From NCBI GenBank assembly GCA_937136455.1, contig CAKZOO010000067.1, positions 62,001-126,000 on the forward strand: a stretch of DNA of 64,000 nucleotides. The letters are read 5' to 3'. Below, piece after piece: positions 1 to 10,200 of the stretch. Under the pieces are notes generated by a model that was not told the DNA's origin, did not search any database, and worked only from the letters and a program-made list of their open reading frames with translations. A program made the position numbers and the translations under genes. Numbering within the stretch: position 1 is the first letter of the stretch; every line of letters starts with the position of its first letter. The stretch is from an uncultured Flavobacteriaceae bacterium (GTDB taxonomy: Bacteria > Bacteroidota > Bacteroidia > Flavobacteriales > Flavobacteriaceae).

Positions 1-752
1 AATACAAAAAGCAGTTTTCAATATTTGTCGATCAAATTATAGATGGAGGAACTCTTATTTACAATTCAGAGGACCAGGTTTTAAGTGAGGTGGTGTTGGA
101 AAATAATCATCCTATTCGAAAAATACCTTATCAAACTCCTACATATCACTTAGAAGGCAATCAAACTTATATTGAAACAGAGGAGGGAGAACTCCCTTTG
201 GAAATCTTTGGCGCACACAATCTCAATAATCTTGCTGGAGCTCAGTGGATATGTCAACTGATGGGAATTGATCCCATGGAATTCTACGAGGCAATTACTA
301 GTTTTAAAGGGGCTTCTAAACGATTGGAACTTGTTCTTGAAAGTGATCAACTGACTATTTTTAAAGATTTTGCTCACGCACCGTCTAAGGTTGTTGCAAC
401 GACCAATGCTGTTAAAGAACAGTACTCTAATTCTAATTTTATTGCAGTCTTAGAACTTCACACCTATAGTAGTTTAAATCCAGAGTTTATTGTTCAGTAC
501 AAAGATTCTTTAAAAGCTGCAGACAGGGCCATTGTTTTTTTTGATCCACATGCTTTAAAAATAAAGAAGATGGAGTCGATAAGCCACAATCAGATCAAAG
601 AAGCCTTCAATGATTCAGGGTTAGAAGTTTATGACGATCCTCAACAACTCGCTCAAATGCTTTACGAATTGAAAACCCAGAATGCCACCTTGCTCTTTAT
701 GAGTTCAGGTAATTTTGGAGGATTGAATCTAGAGCGAATAGGGAGAGGCTAG
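1..752 (+). CDS. Mur ligase family protein, Mpl-like (5' end outside window)
   Basis: The frame is open from the left edge (codons in phase with base 3), so only about the last 250 residues are present; the GTG codons at 90 and 93 are internal. The fragment holds the end of the central ATPase domain and the C-terminal ligase domain of a Mur-type enzyme. Seen are GAHNLNNLAGA, FKGASKRLE and DFAHAPSKV, the arrangement found in Mpl. Mpl is the cytoplasmic ligase that joins recycled L-Ala-gamma-D-Glu-meso-DAP tripeptide to UDP-MurNAc. MurC is the main alternative, but FKGASKRLE followed by DFAHAP favours the Mpl/peptidoglycan-synthetase group. The ATP P-loop lies outside the window. It ends 52 bases before radC and is probably cotranscribed with it. 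Confidence 0.75.
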   Translation, partial: YKKQFSIFVDQIIDGGTLIYNSEDQVLSEVVLENNHPIRKIPYQTPTYHLEGNQTYIETEEGELPLEIFGAHNLNNLAGAQWICQLMGIDPMEFYEAITSFKGASKRLELVLESDQLTIFKDFAHAPSKVVATTNAVKEQYSNSNFIAVLELHTYSSLNPEFIVQYKDSLKAADRAIVFFDPHALKIKKMESISHNQIKEAFNDSGLEVYDDPQQLAQMLYELKTQNATLLFMSSGNFGGLNLERIGRG

Positions 753-786
753 TCGTTTATCGAATACTTCTAGATTAGTTCACAAA

Positions 787-806
787 ATAGGGTATTTTTA
801 CCCTAT
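787..806 (+). promoter_or_regulatory. Perfect hairpin covering the radC start codon
   Basis: An 8-bp perfect inverted repeat, ATAGGGTA - TTTT - TACCCTAT, whose 3' arm contains the first two bases of the radC ATG (805-807). In mRNA it would bury the start codon. No T-run follows, so it is not a normal terminator. A role in translational control is inference. Confidence 0.5.
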
Positions 807-1500
807 GTCATTTAAGAAATACTTACCGATATCACTTTGGGATACTGCTGATCAGCCTCGGGAGAAACTGGATCGTTTAGGTCCCAATTCCCTTTCAAAT
901 GCTGAATTAGTAGCAATTATTTTACAGAATGGTTATTCAGAAGTATCGGCTCTTGATTTGGGAAAACAATTCTTGTCTCATTTTGATAACAACCTCAATT
1001 TAATGTCGAAATCTTCCATTCACTCTTATCAAAAAGTAAAGGGAATTGGCAAAGCTAAAGCAGTTATATTAAAAGCAGCATTAGAGCTAGGTAAACGATC
1101 CTATACCCATAGAGAACAAGCTCCCAATTATGTAAATTCAAGTGAATCGGCTTATCGAACCTTTAAATCATCATTGGAAGATCTCTCTCGAGAGGAATTT
1201 TGGGTGGCCTACCTTAACAATGCACATCAACTGATAAAATTGGAGCAATTGAGTAAAGGTGGGATGACTTCTACAGTAGTCGACATTCGGGTGCTTCTAA
1301 AGAGAAGTATCGAACTCGAAGCGGTTGCTATTGTAGTAGCGCATAATCATCCATCTGGTAAATTACAACCCTCAATGGCTGATAAGAACTTAACTCAAAA
1401 AATACTCGAAGCTGCTAAAACAATGGATATAGCACTCTTAGATCACATTATTATTACCCCGACAAATTACTTTAGTTTTGCAGATCATAGTTTGTTATAA
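805..1500 (+). CDS. radC: RadC family JAMM-domain protein
   Basis: 231 residues, the usual RadC (UPF0758) length. The N-terminal part contains a helix-hairpin-helix stretch (KVKGIGKAKA, about residues 77-86). The C-terminal half is a JAB1/MPN/JAMM metalloprotease-like domain with the metal-site pattern H180-x-H182-P-S-G ... D193 inside AHNHPSG. The family was named from a putative DNA-repair role, but its biochemical activity is not settled. Start chosen at MSFKKYLPIS because family members begin just before a W-x-x-x-D-QPREKL stretch, seen here as LWDTADQPREKL. The start codon is inside a perfect hairpin. It sits between the Mur ligase gene and the DUF7033 gene, all on the + strand. Confidence 0.9.
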   Translation: MSFKKYLPISLWDTADQPREKLDRLGPNSLSNAELVAIILQNGYSEVSALDLGKQFLSHFDNNLNLMSKSSIHSYQKVKGIGKAKAVILKAALELGKRSYTHREQAPNYVNSSESAYRTFKSSLEDLSREEFWVAYLNNAHQLIKLEQLSKGGMTSTVVDIRVLLKRSIELEAVAIVVAHNHPSGKLQPSMADKNLTQKILEAAKTMDIALLDHIIITPTNYFSFADHSLL

Positions 1501-1529
1501 ATACTTAATTTTAGGCTTTAAATTCAACT

Positions 1530-2825
1530 ATGCTACTGATCTATTCCCATCAAATTAATTCTAGATTGCGATATACTGCTAAGCAGGTATTTGGGACTAT
1601 TTTAGGTATAGAAATTAAATTGACTTCAGAGGTTTCAGATTTTGTGAAACATCAAGGGCCTAAGATGTCTTATACAAAGCATCCCTTGGGGTCTGAATTC
1701 TTTGTAAAGAGTCACGATCTCTTATTTGAACAGGGAATCAATGATCATACGATCAAAACTTTTAAATGGAAAGAGTTGAGTTGCTTTTTTCAAACGACGG
1801 AACAGTCTAAAATACCCTTTGACTTTTTAGCAGCAAGTTTTTATTTGCTGAGTCGTTATGAGGAATACTTACCTCATCTCAAAGACCATCACGGTCGATT
1901 TCCAGCCTTTGATAGTGTTGCATTTTCTCATGGTTTTTTGAATCGTCCTATCGTCGATTCATGGGCCTATGCTTTTTTGGAGTTATTATTAGAATCATTT
2001 CCCAATTTAGAGCGTAAGAAAAGGACTTATAGCTATCGACCGCTAATCGATGTAAGTAGTTCTCACAAATACAAATACAAGGGATTTATCAGAGGATTTT
2101 TTGGTGTTTTTAAGGATCTTTTTGGGTTTAAATTTAAACAACTCTTTAATCGAATAGTGGTTGTCTTTGGAATTAAAAGGGATCCATATGATAATTTTAA
2201 TTTTTTAAAATTGGTTCACAAGCCCTATGGAGTTAGGCCTTATATTTTCTTTTTATTTGGAAAGTATAGTACTTTTGATAAAAATATTTCTCCCTATAGA
2301 AGGTCTTTTCAGCATTTGATAAAATCAGTAGCTGACGATGCAATAGTCGGAGTAGAGCTCTCTTATGAGTCCTTTTCATCCATTAATCGAATGAAGTATG
2401 AGTGGATGAATCTATCTTCGGTCATTCACCGTCAGATTAAATCGGTACGTATGCGTTTTAATCGAATTGAAATCCCCAATACCTATAGTGATTTTGCAGA
2501 GTTGGGAATTCGAAGAGATTATTCAATGGGATATACACATCATCCAGGTTTTAGAGCAGGAACCTGTACACCCTTTAATTTCTACAATATCCATTTAGAA
2601 CTTATGCACCCCGTAAAGGTCTATCCTTTTGCAATTCAGGATTACAGTCTGCTCAAAGAGAAAAGTATTTTAGATTGTATCAAAAGAATGAGAGAGCTCT
2701 ACGATGCTGTTAAAGAAGTCGATGGAGAATTTAGAGTTTTGTTTTCCAATGAACTTTTAGGCTCTGAAATGAAATTAAATTGGAAACAACTTTACGAACA
2801 ACAATTGGAACAATTTCATGTTTAA
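1530..2825 (+). CDS. DUF7033 / polysaccharide-deacetylase-like protein
   Basis: 431 residues, no signal peptide or membrane segment apparent. It resembles Bacteroidota proteins annotated as polysaccharide deacetylase family with an N-terminal DUF7033 domain. Seen are a FDFLAASFYLLSRYEEYL segment (about 98-115), a YRPLIDVSSSHKYKYKG block where relatives carry an Asp-rich metal-site strand, and MGYTHHPGFRAGTCTPFNFY near residue 340. As I recall the family, the strand with a His-Pro-Ser-Tyr motif should precede this; here it reads VELSYES, so a metal-ligand His may be absent and activity is uncertain. Its stop overlaps the next gene by 8 bases, implying translational coupling with the YjjG-like phosphatase. 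Function unproven. Confidence 0.65.
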   Translation: MLLIYSHQINSRLRYTAKQVFGTILGIEIKLTSEVSDFVKHQGPKMSYTKHPLGSEFFVKSHDLLFEQGINDHTIKTFKWKELSCFFQTTEQSKIPFDFLAASFYLLSRYEEYLPHLKDHHGRFPAFDSVAFSHGFLNRPIVDSWAYAFLELLLESFPNLERKKRTYSYRPLIDVSSSHKYKYKGFIRGFFGVFKDLFGFKFKQLFNRIVVVFGIKRDPYDNFNFLKLVHKPYGVRPYIFFLFGKYSTFDKNISPYRRSFQHLIKSVADDAIVGVELSYESFSSINRMKYEWMNLSSVIHRQIKSVRMRFNRIEIPNTYSDFAELGIRRDYSMGYTHHPGFRAGTCTPFNFYNIHLELMHPVKVYPFAIQDYSLLKEKSILDCIKRMRELYDAVKEVDGEFRVLFSNELLGSEMKLNWKQLYEQQLEQFHV

Positions 2826-3504
2826 GCACTGTAGTGATATCTTTTTTGATTTAGATCATACCCTCTGGGATTTTGAGAAAAATTCAGCAATCAGTTTTCA
2901 AATGGTTTTTGAGGAGATGAATTTTGAGATATCATTGGACGATTTTCAAAAGGTGTATCAACCGATTAATTTCGACTATTGGAAATTGTATCGTGACAAT
3001 AAAGTCAGCAAAGAAACCCTGAGATACGGACGTTTAAAAGATACATTTGATCTTATGGGGATTGCAGTGTCGGATCAACAAATTAATCAAATCAGTGTGG
3101 GATATATCAGTTATTTATCACATCAAACGCATTTGTTTCCAGGAGCTGTTGACATCTTGAATTACCTCAATGTCAACTATCGATTACACATCATTACCAA
3201 TGGATTTTCAGAGGCTCAATTAAACAAGACGAGGGCGTCCAAAATAGATCACTTTTTTAATTGCTTTATCGATTCAGAACAAGTAGGAGTCAAAAAACCT
3301 CATCCTGATATTTTTAAATACGCTCTCGAAAAGGCTAGTGTGAAACCTGAGCAATCGGTGATGATAGGGGATAATTTAGAAGCAGATATATTGGGGGCTA
3401 AGGCGGTTGGTTTATCTTGTGTTCATTACAATGTTCACGGGGATCCACATCACGATCACTGCCCAATCATCGAAAATCTAACGGATTTAAAGAACTTCTT
3501 TTAA
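2818..3504 (+). CDS. yjjG: YjjG family noncanonical pyrimidine nucleotidase (HAD)
   Basis: 228 residues, a typical HAD-superfamily hydrolase. Motif I is DLDHTLWDFEKNS (Asp11 nucleophile, Asp13), motif II is IITNGFSE, motif III is the Lys in GVKKPHPDIF, motif IV is MIGDNLEADILGA. The extended LWDFEKNS signature is characteristic of YjjG, which dephosphorylates noncanonical pyrimidine and other nucleoside monophosphates as house-cleaning. The gene starts inside the end of the DUF7033 gene. At its 3' end its TAA overlaps the TAA of rarA on the other strand through a shared TTAA, leaving no room for a terminator. Confidence 0.85.
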   Translation: MFKHCSDIFFDLDHTLWDFEKNSAISFQMVFEEMNFEISLDDFQKVYQPINFDYWKLYRDNKVSKETLRYGRLKDTFDLMGIAVSDQQINQISVGYISYLSHQTHLFPGAVDILNYLNVNYRLHIITNGFSEAQLNKTRASKIDHFFNCFIDSEQVGVKKPHPDIFKYALEKASVKPEQSVMIGDNLEADILGAKAVGLSCVHYNVHGDPHHDHCPIIENLTDLKNFF

Positions 3505-4778
3505 TAAGGATAGAGGTCTTTCCACTTGTTTTTAAGTTCTTCCAGGGTCTTTTGTTCTCTAGGGTTGTTGCCTGGCCTGTAAAAGATTTCACCGGAAATT
3601 TCTTCAGGTAAATAGTTAGTTGGAACAAAATTTCCTTCGTAATTATGGGCGTATTTGTAATTGTCACCATAACCCAAATCCTTCATAAGTTTGGTTGGTG
3701 CATTTCGAAGTTCTAAGGGAACGGATAAATCACCGCTTTCTCTGACCTTAGCTAGCGCTTGGTCTATAGCGAGATAGCTTGCATTGCTCTTTGGTGAGTT
3801 GGCCAAGTAAATAGCTGTTTGTGAGAGAATAATTCGAGCTTCTGGATATCCAATAGTTGTTACTGCTTGAAAACAATTGTTGGCAATGACCATGGCTGTA
3901 GGATTGGCATTTCCGATATCTTCTGAAGATAAGATCAGCATTCTTCTGGCGATAAATTTGACATCTTCACCTCCTGCGATCATACGAGCCAGCCAATAGA
4001 CAGCAGCATTGGGATCAGAACCTCTGATGGATTTGATAAACGCGGATATGATATCGTAGTGTTGTTCACCAGTTTTATCGTAGAGTACAGTGTTTTTTTG
4101 AAGGCTTTTCATTACCAAATCATCAGTGATTTCAACGGTATTTCCCTCTGTTTGATTGATGAGTAACTCAAAGTTGTTGAGTAGTTTTCTTCCATCGCCA
4201 CCAGAGAGTCTAAAAAGTGCTTCAGTCTCTTTGATCTTTATTTTTTTGTCCTTTAAGAGCACATCTTTTTCAATAGCTCTTTCGAGTATCTGCTTTAAAT
4301 CTTCCGCACCAAAATCTTTGAGAATGTATACCTGACAACGAGAGAGTAGGGCAGGGTTGACTTCAAAACTCGGATTCTCAGTAGTTGCGCCAATTAAAGT
4401 TACCCAACCTTTTTCAACTGCTGCTAAGAGTGAATCTTGTTGAGACTTAGAAAAACGGTGAATCTCATCGATAAAGAGGATGGGGTTCTTTGCGGTGAAC
4501 AATCCTCCTGCCTGCTTTGCCTTATCGATCACTTCACGAACGTCTTTTACCCCTGAATTTATAGCAGAGAGTTGATAGAAAGGACGTTTGCTCTCAGTGG
4601 CTACAATATGAGCTAAGGTAGTTTTTCCTGTGCCTGGAGGTCCCCAAAAGATCATAGAAGGGAGGATGCCTTGATCTAAATGTTTAGGCAACACACCGTC
4701 TTTTCCCACCAAATGTTGTTGGGAAATATAATCTTCTAGTGTTTTGGGTCTAATTCGTTCAGCTAAAGGCTCATTCAT
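3501..4778 (-). CDS. rarA: Replication-associated recombination protein A (RarA/MgsA AAA+ ATPase)
   Basis: 425 residues, normal for RarA. AAA+ core with Walker A GPPGTGKT (46-53), Walker [11 protein letters not shown] (about 100-109), sensor-1 GATTENPSF (130-138) and a presumptive arginine finger in ALLSRCQV. The C-terminal part (about 230-400) has the MgsA tetramerisation region with [14 protein letters not shown] and [14 protein letters not shown]. RarA acts on stalled replication forks, together with SSB and RecA-dependent repair. The tail [13 protein letters not shown] is typical. It is convergent with yjjG and sits 43 bases after the rlmB stop in the same direction, so rlmB-rarA may be one transcript. 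Confidence 0.95.
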   Translation of the reverse strand: MNEPLAERIRPKTLEDYISQQHLVGKDGVLPKHLDQGILPSMIFWGPPGTGKTTLAHIVATESKRPFYQLSAINSGVKDVREVIDKAKQAGGLFTAKNPILFIDEIHRFSKSQQDSLLAAVEKGWVTLIGATTENPSFEVNPALLSRCQVYILKDFGAEDLKQILERAIEKDVLLKDKKIKIKETEALFRLSGGDGRKLLNNFELLINQTEGNTVEITDDLVMKSLQKNTVLYDKTGEQHYDIISAFIKSIRGSDPNAAVYWLARMIAGGEDVKFIARRMLILSSEDIGNANPTAMVIANNCFQAVTTIGYPEARIILSQTAIYLANSPKSNASYLAIDQALAKVRESGDLSVPLELRNAPTKLMKDLGYGDNYKYAHNYEGNFVPTNYLPEEISGEIFYRPGNNPREQKTLEELKNKWKDLYPY

Positions 4779-4821
4779 AAGCTAAAAGTAACAAAGAAAA
4801 CCCATTTAGTAAAGTAAAAGC

Positions 4822-5559
4822 TTAGGAGATACGTTGACGCAGTGCTTCGTAGAGAAAGACACTACAGGCTACTGATACATTGAGAGATGCAATGCTTCCT
4901 TCCATGGGTAGTTTTGCTTGGAGATCCGCTAGTTTTAGTAGCGCAGGAGCGATTCCAACATCTTCTGAGCCCATTATGATTGCTAGTGGTTGCTTTAAAT
5001 CCTTATCGTAGATTAAATCATTAGCTTTTTCAGTAGCAGCTATGACTGTAACACCAGAACCTTGTAAATAATATACAGCATCTTTTAGGTGATCAACCTT
5101 TGCAATAGGAACATTAAATGCAGCTCCAGCTGAAGTTTTAATGGTGTCAGCTGTCACCGGTGCAGCACCTTTTTTGGGAATGATAATTCCATCTACTCCT
5201 GTACAGGAAGCAGTACGAATAATGGCACCAAAGTTTCGAACATCAGATAAGCTATCTAAGAGCAGAAAAAGTGGAGCTTCCTTAGTTTCAATAACGTTGT
5301 TGACTAATTCTTCAAAATTCGCAAACTCAATAGGAGATATCATCGCCACAGCTCCTTGATGGTTATGAGGAGTCAATCGATCAAGTTTTTCAACGGGAAC
5401 ATATACTGTGTTGATTCCTTTTTTTCTCGATTCGGTCTCAAGAGACTTAATAAGCGCTCCTTGTAAGCCTCTTTGTATGAAGAGCTTGTCAATTGATTTA
5501 TCGGCTTCTATGGCTTCTAAAATAGCTCTAATACCGTAAATTTTCGTCTCTTTCTCCAT
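4822..5559 (-). CDS. rlmB: 23S rRNA (guanosine2251-2'-O)-methyltransferase RlmB
   Basis: 245 residues from the ATG at 5559 (MEKETKIYGI). A TTG five codons upstream (5574) would add MLRIT, but family members begin close to the IYGIRAILEAI segment, so ATG is preferred. N-terminal L7Ae-like substrate-binding domain to about residue 75, then a SPOUT methyltransferase domain with the trefoil-knot motifs NFGAIIRTASCTGVDGII, IIMGSEDVGI and SIASLNVSVACSVFLYE. Such enzymes 2'-O-methylate G2251 in the peptidyl-transferase P loop of 23S rRNA using SAM. Other TrmH-family members are possible, but length and motifs fit RlmB best. Confidence 0.88.
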   Translation of the reverse strand: MEKETKIYGIRAILEAIEADKSIDKLFIQRGLQGALIKSLETESRKKGINTVYVPVEKLDRLTPHNHQGAVAMISPIEFANFEELVNNVIETKEAPLFLLLDSLSDVRNFGAIIRTASCTGVDGIIIPKKGAAPVTADTIKTSAGAAFNVPIAKVDHLKDAVYYLQGSGVTVIAATEKANDLIYDKDLKQPLAIIMGSEDVGIAPALLKLADLQAKLPMEGSIASLNVSVACSVFLYEALRQRIS

Positions 5560-5642
5560 AGTTATTCTTAACAAATTCTAAAGTTTAAAAGTATAAAAAA
5601 GTCTTCACAAATAGGTTTCAATTTCAGGATTTGTCACTAAAT

Positions 5643-5675
5643 AAAAAACCGCCTCAATTAGTATTGAGACGGTTT
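5643..5675 (-). terminator. Rho-independent terminator of the susC1-susD1 operon
   Basis: Inverted repeat AAACCG-C-CTCAAT / ATTGAG-A-CGGTTT around a TAGT loop (5646-5675), one internal mismatch. On the - strand it is followed by a T-run (A-run 5643-5648 on +). It lies 20 bases downstream of the susD1 stop codon. Confidence 0.85.
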
Positions 5676-5695
5676 GATCTAACACAGTAACTAAA

Positions 5696-7222
5696 TTAGT
5701 TCTGATCGGAAATATTTGGGTTAAATAAAATTTCTTCTTGAGGAATTTCATAAGTTAAACGCTCATCAGAATGTTGGAAAGAAGTTCCAGTATAGTCGAG
5801 CCAATTTGAACCTCTAGTTCTAGTTTCTCTTCTACGTTTCATGATGAAGTAAGATTTTCCTTCAGCAAAAAGCTCTAAACGTGCTTGAAGTGCTGCTTCT
5901 TCAGCTAGTGCACTACCTGATAAATCATCTAGGTATTCAGTAGCTCCGTTTAATCGCAAATCAAGTACTGCACGAATACTAGCTCTTGCAGCAGCATCAT
6001 TTCCATTTTCAGCAGCAGCTTCTGCGTGAAGAAGGTAGAGCTCAGCAATTCTCATATAGTGAGAATCAGAGTCAATATTGGTTTGTGGACCAGAGAATGG
6101 TCTAAAGTTGTTTGCTTCAGCTCCTTTGTAGTAGAATTTACCAGTAGGCATTAAGATAGAGTTGAATTGATTGTCCTTGCGAATATCTCCATCTCTAAAC
6201 TTAGCGTATAAATCAGCATCCATACCTTTTCTATTACCAACAGCCGCATAAGAGTAGCTATAGTAATCCATGAATCCCCACCATGAATAAAGAGAAGCTA
6301 ATCCCTGTCCTTGTGGAGTAATATCGATTCCCCACATGATTCCATCAACTGAGTTCACATCGTTAAAACCACCTACAACACCGCTTTCATCTGGGAATAA
6401 AGCAACTTCGTCATTAGACATTATTGTATAGTTTCCTGCGTCGATGACCTTTTTAGCATACTCTTCAGTTTTAGGCCAGTTGTTTAAAGCACCATAAGTT
6501 TTAGCTAATAATCCACGTACCACATCCTGATTGATTTCGATTTTATCAGTACGTACAAATCCTTCTAAAAGAGATTCTGCATCTGTTAAATCATCAATAA
6601 CTAAATCAAAAACTTCTTGAAGTGTACTTTTAGGTTGATCGATATCTTCAGCACTTCTATAAATAGGAAGAACTTGTTTGCTCATATCGGTAATGTCGTT
6701 CACAAAAACGTGAGCTAAGAAGAAATATGCATATCCTCTAAGAGCTTTTGCTTGTCCTAGTGTGAATTTTTGTGCATCTGTTTCTGGTTGTGCATCATTA
6801 CCACCTAAACCATCAATCACCAAGTTAGAAAGGTTGATCACACGGAATAAAAATCTCCAAGGTCTGTAGTTGTAATCATTGTCAGGATCTTGAGTTGCAG
6901 TCAATTCTGAAATTGCAGTTTGTCTGTTGTAACTCTTACCTAAGTGAGCCATATCACCAGAAAGCATGTCTAATTGGATATACTGTGTTGTAATTCCAAA
7001 ATCTTCTTGGCTAGATGTTCCTCCACTTCCTCTTCTATAAAGGTTTTCATAGATTCCTAAGAGTGTTGCTTTAGATACATCAGGGTTTACTTCAGCTGCT
7101 TCTGCCACTTGTTCTTGAGACAGAGATGCAGTAGGGAATGTTTCCAAGAATTCTTTTTCACACGACATGAATGAAATTAGAATTCCTGCTAATGCTATTT
7201 TTTTATATGTTTTCATGATCAT
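5696..7222 (-). CDS. SusD/RagB family outer-membrane lipoprotein (pair 1)
   Basis: 508 residues. N-terminal lipoprotein signal ending in the lipobox-like SFMSC (Cys about residue 21), then FLETFPTASLSQEQ, the usual SusD/RagB beginning. The middle has TPR-type helices (QAKALRGYAYFFLAHVF, LAKTYGALNNWPKTEEYAKKVI) and the C-terminal end has MRIAELYLLHAEAAAENGN and a YEIPQEEILFNPN tail. SusD proteins form the surface lid over the TonB-dependent SusC channel and bind the nutrient. Two in-frame ATGs (7222 and 7216) are possible; the first overlaps the susC1 stop. Substrate cannot be read from sequence and no enzyme gene accompanies the pair. Confidence 0.93.
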   Translation of the reverse strand: MIMKTYKKIALAGILISFMSCEKEFLETFPTASLSQEQVAEAAEVNPDVSKATLLGIYENLYRRGSGGTSSQEDFGITTQYIQLDMLSGDMAHLGKSYNRQTAISELTATQDPDNDYNYRPWRFLFRVINLSNLVIDGLGGNDAQPETDAQKFTLGQAKALRGYAYFFLAHVFVNDITDMSKQVLPIYRSAEDIDQPKSTLQEVFDLVIDDLTDAESLLEGFVRTDKIEINQDVVRGLLAKTYGALNNWPKTEEYAKKVIDAGNYTIMSNDEVALFPDESGVVGGFNDVNSVDGIMWGIDITPQGQGLASLYSWWGFMDYYSYSYAAVGNRKGMDADLYAKFRDGDIRKDNQFNSILMPTGKFYYKGAEANNFRPFSGPQTNIDSDSHYMRIAELYLLHAEAAAENGNDAAARASIRAVLDLRLNGATEYLDDLSGSALAEEAALQARLELFAEGKSYFIMKRRRETRTRGSNWLDYTGTSFQHSDERLTYEIPQEEILFNPNISDQN

Positions 7223-10200
7223 TATAAATTTAAGTTAACACCTAACACAATGGTAGATAGTGGATTGTAACTATATATCGAAGAACCTCCTGTTACAGAA
7301 GTAGAAGGATTGAATCCTTGTCTTGCAGATGCTAACCATAAGTTATCTCCAGTTACAAAAATGTTTGCGTTCTTGAATCCAACTTTAGATGCAAATGAAC
7401 TTGGCACAGCATATGATAAACGAACGTTGTTCAATGCGATGTAATCTGCTTTGGTTAGGAATCGAGTAGAAGTAGCATTTTGTTGAACTTGGTAACGAGC
7501 GTCCTGTCTTGGAATACTTGTTACATCTCCTGGGTTCATCCAACGATCTCTAATATCGATATGGAAGTTGTTTGTTCCGTTGTAATCGTTATCCATCAAA
7601 TTAGCATAAGCAGAGTCATAAGCCCATCCTCCTAATGAATAGTTGAATAAGGTGCTTAGTGAGAAGTCTCCGTATTGAGCATTTATTCTGAATGATCCAA
7701 ATACATCTGGAATTACAGTTTTGTCAATAAATTTATCAGTAGCCTCTGCGTAAACTTCAGTGATATCTTGAGCTACTTTTGCATTAGGATTATCATTGAG
7801 GTATGAGGTTAACGACGTGATGATGGTATCACCTTCGTCATAAGTTCCATTTGAGTTTTTATCATCAAAATTACGTTCCCATTGTGCAGCTCCTGTCTCG
7901 GTATTCACACCAGCATATACAGGCATGTACCAGTCATACAAAGAGCGACCTACTGTACGCGCAAAACTTCCGTCGATATCAAGTTTTTGTTGTTCTCCGG
8001 TTGCAGGATCAATAGGCATTGCTTTTAATTCGTTTTTAAACGTAGCTCCATTGATTCCGAAGTTTAAAGAGAATTTATCTTCATTAACAATATTGAAATC
8101 TAAATCAAATTCTAAACCTGAGTTTAAAAGTTTTCCATCGTTTACTTTGATTAAAGCATAACCTACTGATGGACCTACACGTCTATCAAAAAACATATCT
8201 GTAGTCGATTTGGTGTAAGCTTCTAAAGACCCTTCAACAAATCCACCAAGTTCAAATTCAAATCCTAAGTTAAATTGATTTGAACTTTCCCAAGTAAGGT
8301 CTTTGTTACCTTTAGTATCGAAGGCAAGAGAGATGTTGTCGTTGAGGTTATTCACTGAATAGATGTTGTATCCTGGATATAAACCAACTCCACCTGAGTT
8401 ACCAATTACTCCATAAGATGCTTTGAACTTTAAGAAGTCTACAAAATCGATATCAGACATAAAGTCTTCTTGTGTCAATACCCATGCACCACCTACAGAG
8501 TAGAAATCACCCCATTTGTTGTTGATAAAACGAGAAGAAGCATCTCTGTTATAGGTGGCATTCAAGAAGTACTTATTTGCAAAATCGGTAGTGACATTTG
8601 CAATGTATGACTCTGTAGTTTCAGTGTCGGTATAACCATCTGATGGAGCGTTAACAACCCCATTAGCGATATCGATACCAAATGGAGTTACTAATTTAGA
8701 ACGCTCTCCATACAAGTAGTTGAATTCATAAGAAGTTGCTACGTGTGAAACGAAAGCAGAAAGGTTGAATTCGTCAAATGATTTGTTGTAACGCAATCCA
8801 GTTCTGATCGTATAGTTTTTAGTCTCTGAACGTGATCTAGAGATTCTTCCACCTTGCCCTTGTGCAGGAGAATAGAAAGGCTCATTTAATGAGATACCGT
8901 CATTCATAAAGTATTGATATGCAAAGTTGTTTTCTAAGTTCAATCCTTTAGCTAATGAAATTTTAGTATCGTTGTTGAAGTTAACAGAGTTTCCTTTGCT
9001 TCTGCTGATATTGATTTGAGAATCAGCAACCCCATTGGTTGCAAATCCAAAACCACGTCCATCTTCTAATCCGTAATCAAAAAGAAAACCTCCATAGATT
9101 GGATCTGGAATTAAATCTCCAGCGGCATCTCTTCTGTATAATGGATAGATGGTTGGTAGGTTGTCAATCCACCAGAATTGAGAAGATGAAGAAGAACCTG
9201 TACCATTGTTATTGGTTTCACTTTGAGTATAGTTGAGTGAAGTATTGACATCGATAAAGTCTCCTACCTTGTTGGTTGCTGCAACACGACCGTTTAAACG
9301 CTTGTAATCTGTGTTAGAAGCATAACCAATATCATCAATAAAACCAAATGAGGTATACACCGATGAATTTTCAGAAGAATTTGAAATCGTTACATTTGCT
9401 TCTGTGCGATTTGATGCTTGAAAAGCAAAATCTTCCCAAGATTCTGGAGTATATCTTCTAGTTACTCCAGGTCTTACAGTACCTGTAACGGGATCAATAA
9501 GCTCTGATACTCCTTGAGCACCTGAATCGCTTACATTCCACATATTGTAGATTGGACTAATGTCAGATACGTCTGCGTTGTCTCCTTCAAATAAGTTAGC
9601 ATTGGCATATACAATAGCTGCTTGATTGTCTCCATCATTTTCAAGTAACCCTCTCTGATAAGTAGCTTGCCAGTTGATCGCGATGTATTCTTCTGGCGAT
9701 TTAATAGTTTCGTAACGACCTACTCCTTGATAGTTCGTACCTCTTTTGATCGATACATTTACGTTATTCCCAGCATCTTTACCTCTTTTTGTAGTAATAA
9801 CAATAACACCGTTAGCACCTCTTGCTCCATAGAGCGAAGTCGCTGAGGCATCTTTTAATACAGTCACTGACTTGATGTCTGCTGGATTAATGTCATTCAA
9901 GCTTCCTCCAAAAGGGGCATCATCAACGATGTACAAAGGAGCAGTTGAACCGTTCACTGATCCAAATCCTCTAATACGAACTGTAGAGACACTTCCAGGT
10001 TGTCCAGATGTATTAAATACAGCTACACCTGCCGCTTCACCAGCTAATGCTTGAGATACGTTTGTGAATGATTTTTGTGAAATATTCTCACCGGCAACAA
10101 CTTTAGCAGATCCAGCGAATGACTGTTTAGATACATTTCCAAAACCAGTTACAATCACTTCTTTAAGAGCTTGTGCATCTTGTGATAGGCTTACGTTAAT

